From Poriferisulfidus sp965221375 (lineage in GTDB: Bacteria; Pseudomonadota; Gammaproteobacteria; Poriferisulfidales; Poriferisulfidaceae), in the NCBI GenBank assembly GCA_965221375.1, contig OZ244883.1, positions 62,001 to 126,000 of the forward strand: a stretch of DNA of 64,000 nucleotides. Reading direction: 5' to 3'. The notes beneath the pieces are model-generated. The model had not been told where the DNA came from, did no database searches, and worked only from the letters and a program-made list of their open reading frames with translations. A program made the position numbers and the translations under genes. The first letter of the stretch is position 1; each line of letters begins with the position of its first letter. Shown piece after piece: positions 33,475 to 41,860 of the stretch.

Positions 33475-34098
33475 ATGCGCACGGCCGTCTATGTAGACGG
33501 GTTCAATCTGTACTACGGGGCACTAAAGAACACGAATTTTAAGTGGTTGGATTTGGTGGCGCTGTTTGAGAAGATTCTCGCACCTCACCATCAAATCGTC
33601 GCAGTCAAATACTTCACGGCCAGAGTCTCGGAAACAGACCGAAACCCGTTAGCACCTCGGCGCCAAGACATTTACCTGCAGGCACTGTGCCACTACCGGC
33701 CGCACGTAAAGGTGTATTTTGGACACTTTTTGACCAATCGCGTCCGAATGCCACTCGCACAGCCGATCAAAAACCCGCACATAGTGAAAGTGATAAAAAG
33801 GGAGGAAAAAGGCTCGGACGTGAATCTTGCCGTGCATCTCTTGAATGACAGCTGGCTGGACCTCTATGACTGTGCGGTAGTAGTGAGTAGCGACAGTGAC
33901 CTTGCGGAAGCGATGCGCCTGACCAAGGAACAGCATGGCAAGCACATTGGTTTGTTAACTCCGGGCCACCGCCGCACATCCATGCGATTGGAAAAACATG
34001 CCCACTTCATACGACACATACGAGAAAGCGCATTATCAAAGTCGCAGCTTCCAGACCCAATCCCCGGCACGAGCCTCAACAAGCCTGAAAGTTGGTAG
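33475..34098 (+). CDS. NYN-domain protein (PIN-like ribonuclease fold, LabA/DUF88 type)
   Basis: A 207-residue protein whose first 165 residues form a NYN domain: AVYVDGFNLYYG with Asp8, GSDVNLAVHLLND with Asp115, and VVVSSDSDLAEA with Asp140 and Asp142, giving the acidic cluster that binds Mg in PIN/FEN-like nucleases. NYN proteins are known or predicted RNases. The ribosome site is weak (GATGAGC). It lies directly behind the four-unit small-RNA array with no promoter of its own, so its expression probably depends on terminator read-through. The likely targets, and whether the RNAs regulate it, are inference. Confidence 0.88.
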   Translation: MRTAVYVDGFNLYYGALKNTNFKWLDLVALFEKILAPHHQIVAVKYFTARVSETDRNPLAPRRQDIYLQALCHYRPHVKVYFGHFLTNRVRMPLAQPIKNPHIVKVIKREEKGSDVNLAVHLLNDSWLDLYDCAVVVSSDSDLAEAMRLTKEQHGKHIGLLTPGHRRTSMRLEKHAHFIRHIRESALSKSQLPDPIPGTSLNKPESW

Positions 34099-34177
34099 GG
34101 TAATCGGTCGAACACCGAAGCATCGCGGACGCAATGGAACAAATTTGCTCTGGATTAAGGCCGGCGCCCTGAAGATC

Positions 34178-35083
34178 TTATTGGCCGTACTGCGTTTGAT
34201 ACTCTTGAACAAGATCCGCCTTACGAAACCCCGGAACCGCCGTCGCTGTTCGCAGCGCCAAATTTTCATAGTCAATATTCAACAAGCGCTCGCGCACGAT
34301 CGCTTGTTGGCCGGTTGCCGATGTGACGGAAAATAGCATCCACTGTTTATTCCGTTCACAGTTCGCCGCTTCCGTCTCGCGACGCCGATAGTCCTGCCAA
34401 CCCTGGCAGGGCACCGCAAAATCAAAAGGCTGATCAAAAACTTTCAGGGCTCCTTGCGTGTTGTTGTATTGCCGAATTTCAAAGTGAGGATGAGTGATTG
34501 GCAAGGGCTGAAACAGCCGCTGATTCTCAAGATTACAAGGGCTGCGCGTCCAAACCTGAAACTCCGTATTGACAGCATAAGGATTGCCATTGGCCAGGCG
34601 AAATGCTTTGCGAGGCAGCGTCTTGCGACAGATTAATTGCAGATCGCTGTCCAGTTGCTTGTGAATAGCGAACTTGCGAAAACACACCGGCACAATAAAG
34701 GCGACCGTATCGGCCACTTGCGCTGCCTGATTGACAAACGCGACCGCCAGTTTTCCGCGTGCACCGAATGGAGGATTGCCAATCACCACGCGCTGCCTTT
34801 TAGGGGTCGACAATTGCGCCGGCTCCCACACCAGAAAATCCTGTGCGCAGACGCCCGCACAATGAGGCATCAGATCCAGGCCGGTGCGTCGATCTTTCGG
34901 CAGCAAGTCAAAAAACGCCCCATCCCCCGCTGCCGGCTCAATAAACCAAATCTGCTTTGGATCGACCGGCAACACATTCAGTAAAGTCGCAAAACAGTCC
35001 GCCGCAACGGCGGGACTCGTATAAAACTGGTCCAATCGCCGCCGGAAATCCATGTTTGACTGTGTACCGCCTACTTTTGGCAT
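34178..35083 (-). CDS. SAM-dependent DNA methyltransferase (NPPF type), apparently solitary
   Basis: A 301-residue class I methyltransferase with SAM motif FIEPAAGDGAFFDLLP and catalytic VVIGNPPFGARG, typical of adenine-N6 (or cytosine-N4) DNA methylases; FYTSPAVAADCF is an N-terminal motif. ATG 35083 is preferred over the TTG at 35107. No restriction endonuclease is adjacent; it diverges from a Pif1-type helicase. It may therefore be a solitary regulatory or phage-derived methylase. RNA methylation is less likely but not excluded. Confidence 0.75.
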   Translation of the reverse strand: MPKVGGTQSNMDFRRRLDQFYTSPAVAADCFATLLNVLPVDPKQIWFIEPAAGDGAFFDLLPKDRRTGLDLMPHCAGVCAQDFLVWEPAQLSTPKRQRVVIGNPPFGARGKLAVAFVNQAAQVADTVAFIVPVCFRKFAIHKQLDSDLQLICRKTLPRKAFRLANGNPYAVNTEFQVWTRSPCNLENQRLFQPLPITHPHFEIRQYNNTQGALKVFDQPFDFAVPCQGWQDYRRRETEAANCERNKQWMLFSVTSATGQQAIVRERLLNIDYENLALRTATAVPGFRKADLVQEYQTQYGQ

Positions 35084-35197
35084 GTTGTTTAATCCCGATA
35101 TTTCCAATTAGTATGCCATACCCCCGCTATTGCTAAAATTTCGGAAATCTTCCAAAAACTTTGATTGTATTCTTCGCAAATCAACAAAGACTCCCTG

Positions 35198-36757
35198 ATG
35201 CAGAATCTTGAGATCAATCCCCAATTTGCACGGGCACTGGAATCTCTGGAGCACGGCGACAAGCCATTGTTGATTACCGGCAAGGCCGGCACCGGGAAAT
35301 CGACATTGCTGGAACATTTCCGCACTCATGCCGACACCACCCCGGTCGTGCTCGCACCCACGGGGGTAGCCGCGCTCAATGTGCGAGGACAAACCGTGCA
35401 CCGGTTTTTTGAATTCCGCCCGGGTATTACCCCGGAAAAAATTCGCACATCCAAACGCAAACTGCGTCAACCCGAACTGTACAAAAAACTGACCACGATC
35501 ATTGTCGACGAAGCTTCCATGCTGCGGGCGGATGTGCTGGACTGCATCGATGTCTTTCTGCGCAAACACGGGCCCACCTCAAACCAGCCTTTCGGTGGCG
35601 TGCGCATGGTTTTTGTGGGAGACCTTTACCAACTGCCTCCCGTCGTCACCAAGGACGAAAGGGAAATCTTCAAGACGTTTTATAAAACTCCTTACTTTTT
35701 CAGTGCCCATGCCTTGGAAGATCTGCAGATCGACATCATCGAATTGCTGAAAGTCTATCGCCAGCGCGATGCGGAATTCATTGAGCTTTTGGACCGCATC
35801 CGCAAGAACACAACCGAAGCGGAAGACCTGGATCGCATCAACAGCCTGGTCGATGAGCACTTTGATCCTTCGGACGAGGACTTTTATCTCACTTTAACCG
35901 CCACCAATCATCGTGCAGACCGAATCAACCGGCATTATTTGGATGCCTTGCCCGGCAAGCCTCAAATGGCACTGGCGGATGTCCAGGGTGAATTCAAAAG
36001 CAGTGATTTCCCCACCGATGAAGAGTTGATGTTCAAGGAAGGTGCGCGCATCATGCTGCTGAACAATGATGGGCGCGGTCGCTGGGTCAACGGCAGCATC
36101 GGGCAGATTTTGGAGGTCACCCATAATGACGACGACGAACCCTTGATCGTTGTACAACTGTATAAGCCTGAAAAGATTGTGGAGGTGAGCCCCCACACTT
36201 GGGAAGTCACACGTTTTTACCTGGATGGCAAAAAAATCGGCACCGAGACAGTCGGTCGATTCAAGCAGTTGCCGTTCCGCCTGTCATGGGCCGTCACCAT
36301 TCACAAAAGCCAAGGCAAGACTTTCGACCGCCTGATTTTTGATTTGGATCGCCCTGCTTTTGAATACGGGCAGACGTATGTGGGGCTGAGCCGATGCACT
36401 TCCTTTGAAGGGATTGTGTTGCGCCGGCCCATCTCCGCTTCTTCCATCCGTACGGATCGACGGGTTCAGAAATTTGTGACCGGCTACCACTACCGGCGCT
36501 CGGAAGAGGAAATGCCGTTGGAGAAAAAGGTTGAAAAAATTCGCACCGCCATCGCAACCGAATCCTCGCTAGCCATCACTTATTTGAAAGCCAACGACAC
36601 GCAAAGTGAACGTACGATCAAACCGGAGAGAGTCGGCCCACACTTATACGACGACCGCGAATTCCTTGGAGTCAGCGGATTCTGTTTGCTGCGTCAAGCC
36701 AATCGCTCTTTCCGGGTAGACCGCATCCTTAAATTGGAGATCGTCTCCAACGCATAA
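35198..36757 (+). CDS. Pif1/RecD-like superfamily 1B DNA helicase
   Basis: A 519-residue helicase. Walker A is GKAGTGKST at 28-36; motif Ia TGVAALNVRGQTVHRFF, motif II IIVDEASMLRADV, motif III MVFVGDLYQLPPVV, motif V/VI TIHKSQGKTFDRLIFDL and YVGLSRCTSFEGIVLRRP follow in Pif1 order. The start is ATG 35198. Bacterial Pif1 proteins unwind G-quadruplexes and RNA-DNA hybrids in the 5'-3' direction. The divergent methyltransferase shares the 114-bp promoter region, but a joint function is unproven. Confidence 0.9.
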   Translation: MQNLEINPQFARALESLEHGDKPLLITGKAGTGKSTLLEHFRTHADTTPVVLAPTGVAALNVRGQTVHRFFEFRPGITPEKIRTSKRKLRQPELYKKLTTIIVDEASMLRADVLDCIDVFLRKHGPTSNQPFGGVRMVFVGDLYQLPPVVTKDEREIFKTFYKTPYFFSAHALEDLQIDIIELLKVYRQRDAEFIELLDRIRKNTTEAEDLDRINSLVDEHFDPSDEDFYLTLTATNHRADRINRHYLDALPGKPQMALADVQGEFKSSDFPTDEELMFKEGARIMLLNNDGRGRWVNGSIGQILEVTHNDDDEPLIVVQLYKPEKIVEVSPHTWEVTRFYLDGKKIGTETVGRFKQLPFRLSWAVTIHKSQGKTFDRLIFDLDRPAFEYGQTYVGLSRCTSFEGIVLRRPISASSIRTDRRVQKFVTGYHYRRSEEEMPLEKKVEKIRTAIATESSLAITYLKANDTQSERTIKPERVGPHLYDDREFLGVSGFCLLRQANRSFRVDRILKLEIVSNA

Positions 36758-36900
36758 ATGATTCCTTGCCCTGCAAACGTGCCGGAGATAACGATTGAGA
36801 ATTGAGAAGAAGTACAATATTTGGATGCGCCGCTGGCGGGCCGCCCACTCATAACACTCATGCCGCTCCTTGAACAAGGATGCCCCTCTGACTTAATCGC

Positions 36901-38415
36901 ATGACAGACTGTCGCCCCACTATCCTGGTCGTCTTGGACGGCGTCGGCATCAACCCGGATGTGCAGCACAACGCTTTGGCCCAGGCGCACACTCCGAACT
37001 TGGATGCATTGTTTGCCGAAGGCGCTTTCACCACATTAAATGCCAGTGGCCCCGCAGTGGGTTTGCCCGAAGGCCAGATGGGCAACTCGGAAGTCGGTCA
37101 CGTCATCATGGGTTGCGGAGATATTGTGCTGCAGGATCTGATGCGGATTGACGAAAGTATTCAAGACGGCTCGTTTTATGAAAACCCCGTTTTGCGCGAT
37201 GCCATACGTGAGACGCTCGCGCGTCGCAGTCGACTGCACTTGCTGGGCCTTGTATCGGATGGCGGCGTGCACTCGCACATTACCCACTTGCTGGCTCTGA
37301 TTGAACTGAGTCGCCGCGAGGGAGCGCAGCCGCACGTGCATATGATTACGGATGGTCGTGACGTGCCCCCGCGTTCCGCTTTGCAGTGGTTGCCGGATGT
37401 TGAAGATGCCCTGGATAAAGCGGGAGGTGCGATTGATACGGTGTGCGGACGCTACTATGCGATGGACCGCGACCGCCGTTGGAGCCGCACCCAGCGGGCT
37501 TTCGATGCTATTGCCCACAACCGCGGCCACACCGCACCCAATGCCCGCGCCGCCATTGAACAGGCCTATGCTCAAGATTTGGGTGATGAATTTATCGAGC
37601 CGACGGTTATGCCGACTGCCGCTCCTTTGGCAGAAGGGGATATCGGCATATTTTTCAATTTCCGCAACGACCGACCTCGTCAGTTGGCCGAAAGTCTGAA
37701 CACCGCGATTTTTAGCGAATTTGACCGGGGCGCGTACACCCCTATGAAGCTGGTCACCATGACCGAGTTCCACCCGGATTACGATGCGCCCATCGCGTTT
37801 GAAGAAAAGGTGCCCTCTATTACCTTGGCGGAGATCCTCAGCCAGCAAGGTATTCCTCAATTACGTTGTGCGGAGACGGAAAAATACCCGCACGTCACTT
37901 TCTTCTTCAATGGGGGGCGCGAAAAACCGTGGCCGGGCGAGCAGCGGGTGATGTTGCCTTCACCGGATGTCGCCACCTACGACCTTTGTCCGCAGATGAA
38001 TGCGGAAGGTGTCGCGGATGCGGTCGTCGATGCCATTCACAGTCGCCAGTACGGCTTCATTCTTGTGAACTTCGCCAATGCTGACATGGTGGGACACACG
38101 GCACAGCAGAGCGCCATTATCCAGGCGATTGAAGCGCTTGATGTTCAGGTCGGACGTATTGTTGAGGCTGCCCGTGCACAGGACATGGCGCTTATTTTGA
38201 CGGCCGACCATGGTAATTGCGACGAGATGGTCGATGCAGAAGGTCAGCCGCACACCCAGCATACGATGCATCCCGTGCCCTGCGTTGTGCAGGACGGCAC
38301 CGCGCATGAATTACGCGCGGATGGCGGCTTGGGTAACGTTGCCCCGACCGTATTGGATCTGATGGGTTTAGAAAAACCGCCGGAAATGCGGCAGTCGAGT
38401 TTGCTGGTTCACTGA
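36901..38415 (+). CDS. gpmI: 2,3-bisphosphoglycerate-independent phosphoglycerate mutase
   Basis: Interconverts 3- and 2-phosphoglycerate; in the serine cycle it links glycerate-derived 2-PG with 3-PG assimilation. The 504-residue protein has VVLDGVGINPD (metal Asp), the phosphoserine segment GNSEVGHVIMG, ITDGRDVPPRSA, FFNFRNDRPRQL, a NFANADMVGHTA metal site and TADHGNCDEM. Its last 214 bases plus flank (38201-38425) are duplicated as a decayed direct repeat at 39178-39402. It lies 4.3 kb from the serine-cycle operon, separated by an accessory segment. Confidence 0.96.
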   Translation: MTDCRPTILVVLDGVGINPDVQHNALAQAHTPNLDALFAEGAFTTLNASGPAVGLPEGQMGNSEVGHVIMGCGDIVLQDLMRIDESIQDGSFYENPVLRDAIRETLARRSRLHLLGLVSDGGVHSHITHLLALIELSRREGAQPHVHMITDGRDVPPRSALQWLPDVEDALDKAGGAIDTVCGRYYAMDRDRRWSRTQRAFDAIAHNRGHTAPNARAAIEQAYAQDLGDEFIEPTVMPTAAPLAEGDIGIFFNFRNDRPRQLAESLNTAIFSEFDRGAYTPMKLVTMTEFHPDYDAPIAFEEKVPSITLAEILSQQGIPQLRCAETEKYPHVTFFFNGGREKPWPGEQRVMLPSPDVATYDLCPQMNAEGVADAVVDAIHSRQYGFILVNFANADMVGHTAQQSAIIQAIEALDVQVGRIVEAARAQDMALILTADHGNCDEMVDAEGQPHTQHTMHPVPCVVQDGTAHELRADGGLGNVAPTVLDLMGLEKPPEMRQSSLLVH

Positions 38416-38483
38416 GTCGGTTTGTTTCTTGCTTGTTGTCAAAATGTCTGGGTTTCACAGTTTTGAAGTCTCTAAAATCTGCA

Positions 38484-38978
38484 TCAATCACAAGCATCCG
38501 CATTTACTCGTAGATATTCGTTGATAAATTGGTCTGTATACTCGGAAACATATTGCAGAATAAATCCACCATCTCCGCCGTGGGTTCCAGTGCCCCCACT
38601 GTTCCATATTGCCGCGGAGCCGTAACCAAGTGTTGGTCTGCGTACTAAAGTTATGAAATCAAAGGATATGCTATACCCTCTCCCAACAACATTCACATTC
38701 ACGTATATCCAAAATTCAGCTCCGATGAGGTCAGAATCGTAAATTCCAGCCACTCTTAATCTGCTTTCTACGGCAGTCTGGATCCTTTCTTTTGTCAAAC
38801 CAATTTCTTTCGCGTCCTCGGGTAACTCTTCCACAGCCAAGCCAATTGGTTGACAATCGTTCCATAGCTTGAACCTGTCACGAACGCTCACTTCTTCCGT
38901 CGCCCATGTCGGCGTCCCGGCTAGCACCATCAGAAACAGGGCGCATCTAATTCGACTATGGGAATAAGGCGATTTCAT
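38484..38978 (-). CDS. Secreted hypothetical protein
   Basis: A 164-residue protein with a clear signal peptide (basic MKSPYSHSRIR, hydrophobic CALFLMVLAG, likely cleavage after TWA). The mature part contains DRFKLWNDCQPIGLAVEELP and AEIGLT-like blocks, VNVNVVGRGYSISFDF and a C-terminal FINEYLRVNADAC; the two Cys may pair. I recall similar uncharacterised secreted proteins but no function. It is AT-richer than gpmI and lies between gpmI and its decayed duplicate, so it is probably the cargo of a small insertion. Confidence 0.65.
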   Translation of the reverse strand: MKSPYSHSRIRCALFLMVLAGTPTWATEEVSVRDRFKLWNDCQPIGLAVEELPEDAKEIGLTKERIQTAVESRLRVAGIYDSDLIGAEFWIYVNVNVVGRGYSISFDFITLVRRPTLGYGSAAIWNSGGTGTHGGDGGFILQYVSEYTDQFINEYLRVNADACD

Positions 38979-39457
38979 GGCTAATTATCAAACGTTCTTT
39001 TAGTTGAAGGTAGTCGATTAGCGGTGTAGATACCAAACCATTCCCTACAGCCGACATGATTATCTCACAAAAATTAAACTGGAAAACTTGTCATGACTGC
39101 ACTCTAATTATTGAATGATTATTTTCTGTCGCAAATCAAGTTCTAGGATTCTGTCAGAAATTATAGAGAAAGAGAAACGGCCGACCACGGTAATTGTGAT
39201 GAGATGGTCAATGTGAAAGGTCAGTCGCATGCTCGACATACGATGCATCCCGTGCCCCGCGTTGTATAGGATGGCTCCCCGCATGAATTACGCACGGACA
39301 GTGGTTTGGGCAACGTTGCCCCCACCGTATTGGATTTGATGGGCTTAGAAAAACCGCCGGAAATGCGGCAGTCGAGTTTGCTAATTCACTGAGTTGGTTT
39401 GTGATGTGATAGGGAATTATTAAGGGGTTTATATATTTAAATTTTGTCGAAGATGGC
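38979..39457. other. Non-coding AT-rich segment containing a gpmI remnant
   Basis: Between the secreted-protein gene and the methyltransferase-HNH gene there is no intact gene. 38979-39177 is AT-rich and featureless by eye; 39178-39402 is the gpmI 3' remnant; the rest is AT-rich. A 122-residue minus-strand frame across the remnant is an antisense shadow. Confidence 0.6.
39178..39402 (+). pseudogene. Decayed direct duplicate of the gpmI 3' end
   Basis: 225 bases align without any gap to 38201-38425 (end of gpmI plus 10 bases of flank). By hand I count about 31 substitutions (about 86% identity), most of them transitions. The copied frame reads TADHGN-like, then DEMVNVKGQSHARH and hits an in-frame TAG where gpmI has CAG, so it is dead. 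The last 50 bases are nearly identical. The two copies bracket the secreted-protein gene. Confidence 0.9.
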
Positions 39458-40660
39458 CTATAACTGCAGTTTAGCGCGGAGGTATTCCATCCCTCTATCG
39501 CCCTTGATCTTATTACAGGAACCACAAAGCAGTTGTAAGTTTTCCAAATGGTCAGTTCCTCCTTTCCCTTTCGCAATTATGTGGTCGATCTCAAGGTGTC
39601 GAGCTTCAAAATGTGTGTGGCAACCTGCGCAGTTTCCTTCTTGCTCTCCATAAAGTTTGCGTTTGTTTTCCGCACAATTGTAGGGCGGTAATTTGCCCAC
39701 GTCCGTGCGCTGGGGAATGTCCGTGCGGTGCACAATATCGCGGAACAGACCCTGCCGTTCTTCAATGCGACGTACCACCAGTTCCGCTGCTTTCTCCGAT
39801 ATGTCGATGCCAACCCATTGCCGTTGCAGATTGTCTGCTGCGACCAGCGTGGTTGCACAACCGCAGAATGGATCTAAGACCACATCATCGGGATTGCTTG
39901 ACGCCTCAATAATGCGTTTTAGCAAGGCAAGAGGCTTCTGGGTTGGGTATATCTGTTTCACTGGCGGCACACGCTTAATTGGCCACACATCATCCTGCCT
40001 TACTCCGGCAGATTTGCCTTTTGTTGTCGAGGGGATACGATTTCCATACTCATCGTGTCCGGAAACTATTTTCCCCTCACCAAATCTTTTTTGCGTAGAC
40101 TCAGCCCGGGGCATATAGAGTTGATTAAATTGTCGTTCTTTTCCTTCCTTACCATAAAAGAGAACGACATCATGGTTGCGTTGAAATTGGTATTTCCCCG
40201 AAGACCATTTTCGATAATGCCATACCACTTCATTACGGAAATATCTCTTCCCGAAAATCGCGTCCATCACCAGTTTTAGGTGGTGGCTCATAGTTGGATC
40301 ACAATGGAGATAGACTGATCCTGCCGGTTTCAATATTCTGTGTATTTCTAATATTCTGACCGCCATATAAATCAAGTAAGACTTGTCTGATTTGCTCATG
40401 GCCGCAAGAATAATGCGGTGCAGTTTCGGATGCTTTGCTTCTACCAAGTCGAGCCACGCTACGTCTACATCGCGTAATGTCCAAGTATCCTTGAATGCGG
40501 CTCCTGCCGCCTTACTTCCGATAGGCGCAGCGTAATCGTGCTTTGAATTAAACGGCGGATCAAGATAAATCAGGTCAACCGTCTCAGAATTCATGCCTCG
40601 CATGATATCGAGATTGTCGCCCGTCCAGATGGTTCTAGACTTCCAGTTTGGCTCGGCCAC
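39458..40660 (-). CDS. DNA methyltransferase with C-terminal HNH domain
   Basis: A 400-residue protein. The N-terminal beta-type methylase has catalytic DLIYLDPPFNS (residues 29-39), TQKPLALLKRII, and SAM motif VVLDPFCGCATTL; residues from about 335 form an HNH domain (CAGCHTHFEARHLEIDHI, then LQLLCGSCNKIKGDR) with two CxxC zinc knuckles. It may be a one-polypeptide restriction-modification enzyme, or the HNH may only bind DNA. GTG 40660 has GAGGA upstream. The frame is intact and AT-richer than its surroundings, consistent with horizontal transfer. Confidence 0.85.
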   Translation of the reverse strand: MAEPNWKSRTIWTGDNLDIMRGMNSETVDLIYLDPPFNSKHDYAAPIGSKAAGAAFKDTWTLRDVDVAWLDLVEAKHPKLHRIILAAMSKSDKSYLIYMAVRILEIHRILKPAGSVYLHCDPTMSHHLKLVMDAIFGKRYFRNEVVWHYRKWSSGKYQFQRNHDVVLFYGKEGKERQFNQLYMPRAESTQKRFGEGKIVSGHDEYGNRIPSTTKGKSAGVRQDDVWPIKRVPPVKQIYPTQKPLALLKRIIEASSNPDDVVLDPFCGCATTLVAADNLQRQWVGIDISEKAAELVVRRIEERQGLFRDIVHRTDIPQRTDVGKLPPYNCAENKRKLYGEQEGNCAGCHTHFEARHLEIDHIIAKGKGGTDHLENLQLLCGSCNKIKGDRGMEYLRAKLQL

Positions 40661-40763
40661 GCGCTAATCCTCGTCAAAATTCATGGAAATTATTGTGTGT
40701 TGCTCTGGGCGGCGACATCCATTTTACGCATGAAAGAATCCCAAGTATTCGAGGTTTCCATCT

Positions 40764-41609
40764 TCACAAATTTCTTCTGAGTTGCCCAAGTCGATTCTCG
40801 AGATTAGATCGAAGAGCATCCAACCCTTCCCCGTTATTTAGATACTTAATATGACGTATATGACCAAGGTCAAATGGAACGTCCTCACTGTTCTGGGTGA
40901 TCAAAATAACTTCCCGTCCAAGTGTGTGGGCAATACCTATCTCATAAAAAACATTTGAGTTCTTTTTAGTGCAGTCGCAAATTACCACAAAAGACTTATC
41001 TATCAGCGCCACTATATCTTGAATAATTGCCGAACTTTCCCAAATTTGATCTGCGCGGCGACTTTCCATTCCAACGTTTTGAACCGCTTTTTCAATTTCT
41101 CTATATACCACGTCAAAATCAGCACCGAATGGCATCATGGTAGATGCAAGAGTCGAATCTATATCTTCATTTTCGGAAACAGTGAACACCTTCGGGCCTT
41201 TCCTGAGAGGCATAGAAACGCTGAGCAGTGTTCGAAACAAATCAATGTCCTTGACCGCCCAATGCGTCCTCGAGAACTCCCACCTGTCTGACATGCCAAA
41301 ATCAAACTTTTTCCCGAATATTACGCTGTTTGGGATCGGCTTTATGGCAGAGGCAAAAGAGTAATCGATAGATATTTCTGCTCCATCTTTTCGTACTTGC
41401 GTTATTTCACCAACGTGGGCAAGCTGTGTGTTGCTTGTACCTTCCCGCATGAATAGACAGGGGAGTTTGCGAAGTTCCTCGTAGAGAATTCCATCGCCAC
41501 CTTGAAACTGTGCTTTTACATTATCCTCAGTGTATTCAAAAAGGCGCTCTAAAAGAACTGACCCCCTCCCGTTTTCCCATGGTAAGCCTTTACAAAGGAG
41601 GTTATACAT
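40764..41609 (-). CDS. Defence-type protein with C-terminal TIR/deoxyribosyltransferase-like domain
   Basis: A 281-residue protein. Residues 1 to about 145 form an uncharacterised domain (EYTEDNVKAQFQGGDGILYE, IPNSVIFG, WEFSRTHWAVKDIDLF). The C-terminal part resembles TIR-like or nucleoside 2-deoxyribosyltransferase-like domains: FGADFDVVYREIEKAV, SSAIIQDIVALIDKSFVVIC, NSNVFYEIGIAHTLGREVIL, with the NVFYE glutamate as likely catalytic residue. This fold cleaves NAD or nucleotides in several anti-phage effectors. It sits beside the methylase-HNH gene. Function is inferred; the ATG 41609 has no obvious ribosome site. Confidence 0.7.
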   Translation of the reverse strand: MYNLLCKGLPWENGRGSVLLERLFEYTEDNVKAQFQGGDGILYEELRKLPCLFMREGTSNTQLAHVGEITQVRKDGAEISIDYSFASAIKPIPNSVIFGKKFDFGMSDRWEFSRTHWAVKDIDLFRTLLSVSMPLRKGPKVFTVSENEDIDSTLASTMMPFGADFDVVYREIEKAVQNVGMESRRADQIWESSAIIQDIVALIDKSFVVICDCTKKNSNVFYEIGIAHTLGREVILITQNSEDVPFDLGHIRHIKYLNNGEGLDALRSNLENRLGQLRRNL

Positions 41610-41681
41610 TAGGTGATTTACGCTCTCAGCCGCGGTGTTTTCCTTCGGAGCCTTTGATTGGCTTACTCAAGCTGATTTAAG

Positions 41682-41704
41682 ATAATAACGAAAGGGTTAT
41701 TATA
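41682..41704 (-). promoter_or_regulatory. TATAAT with overlapping 8-bp palindrome upstream of the TIR-like gene
   Basis: Inverted repeat ATAATAAC-GAAAGG-GTTATTAT (41682-41689 / 41696-41703). On the minus strand a perfect TATAAT (41704-41699) overlaps its upstream arm; the -35 is poor. The palindrome would lie across the transcription start, suiting a repressor site or an RNA hairpin in the leader of the TIR-like gene. Confidence 0.5.
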
Positions 41705-41860
41705 GATACCATCTCTTTTGCGAACAGGCCGGAGCCACCAAGCAAAAGCATATCTGACGAAATTTCCGTAGTAGATTAAGGAAGGGTATAAAGATGCATT
41801 GACAGACTGGAAAACACGAGCGGTCTTCGTGTCTGTATGACCCGTTCTTATGGCGTTGAT

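Noticed and set aside
32622..33482. Several overlapping frames of 70-177 residues on both strands across the repeat array, with recurring SLFGGSC-like segments
   Set aside because: They are translations of the repeated terminator and promoter DNA, run through terminators, and have no ribosome sites. The repetition reflects the RNA units, not a repeat protein.
39208..39576. 122-residue minus-strand frame over the gpmI remnant
   Set aside because: It is antisense to the decayed gpmI copy and overlaps the 3' end of the methylase-HNH gene; there are no domains or ribosome site.
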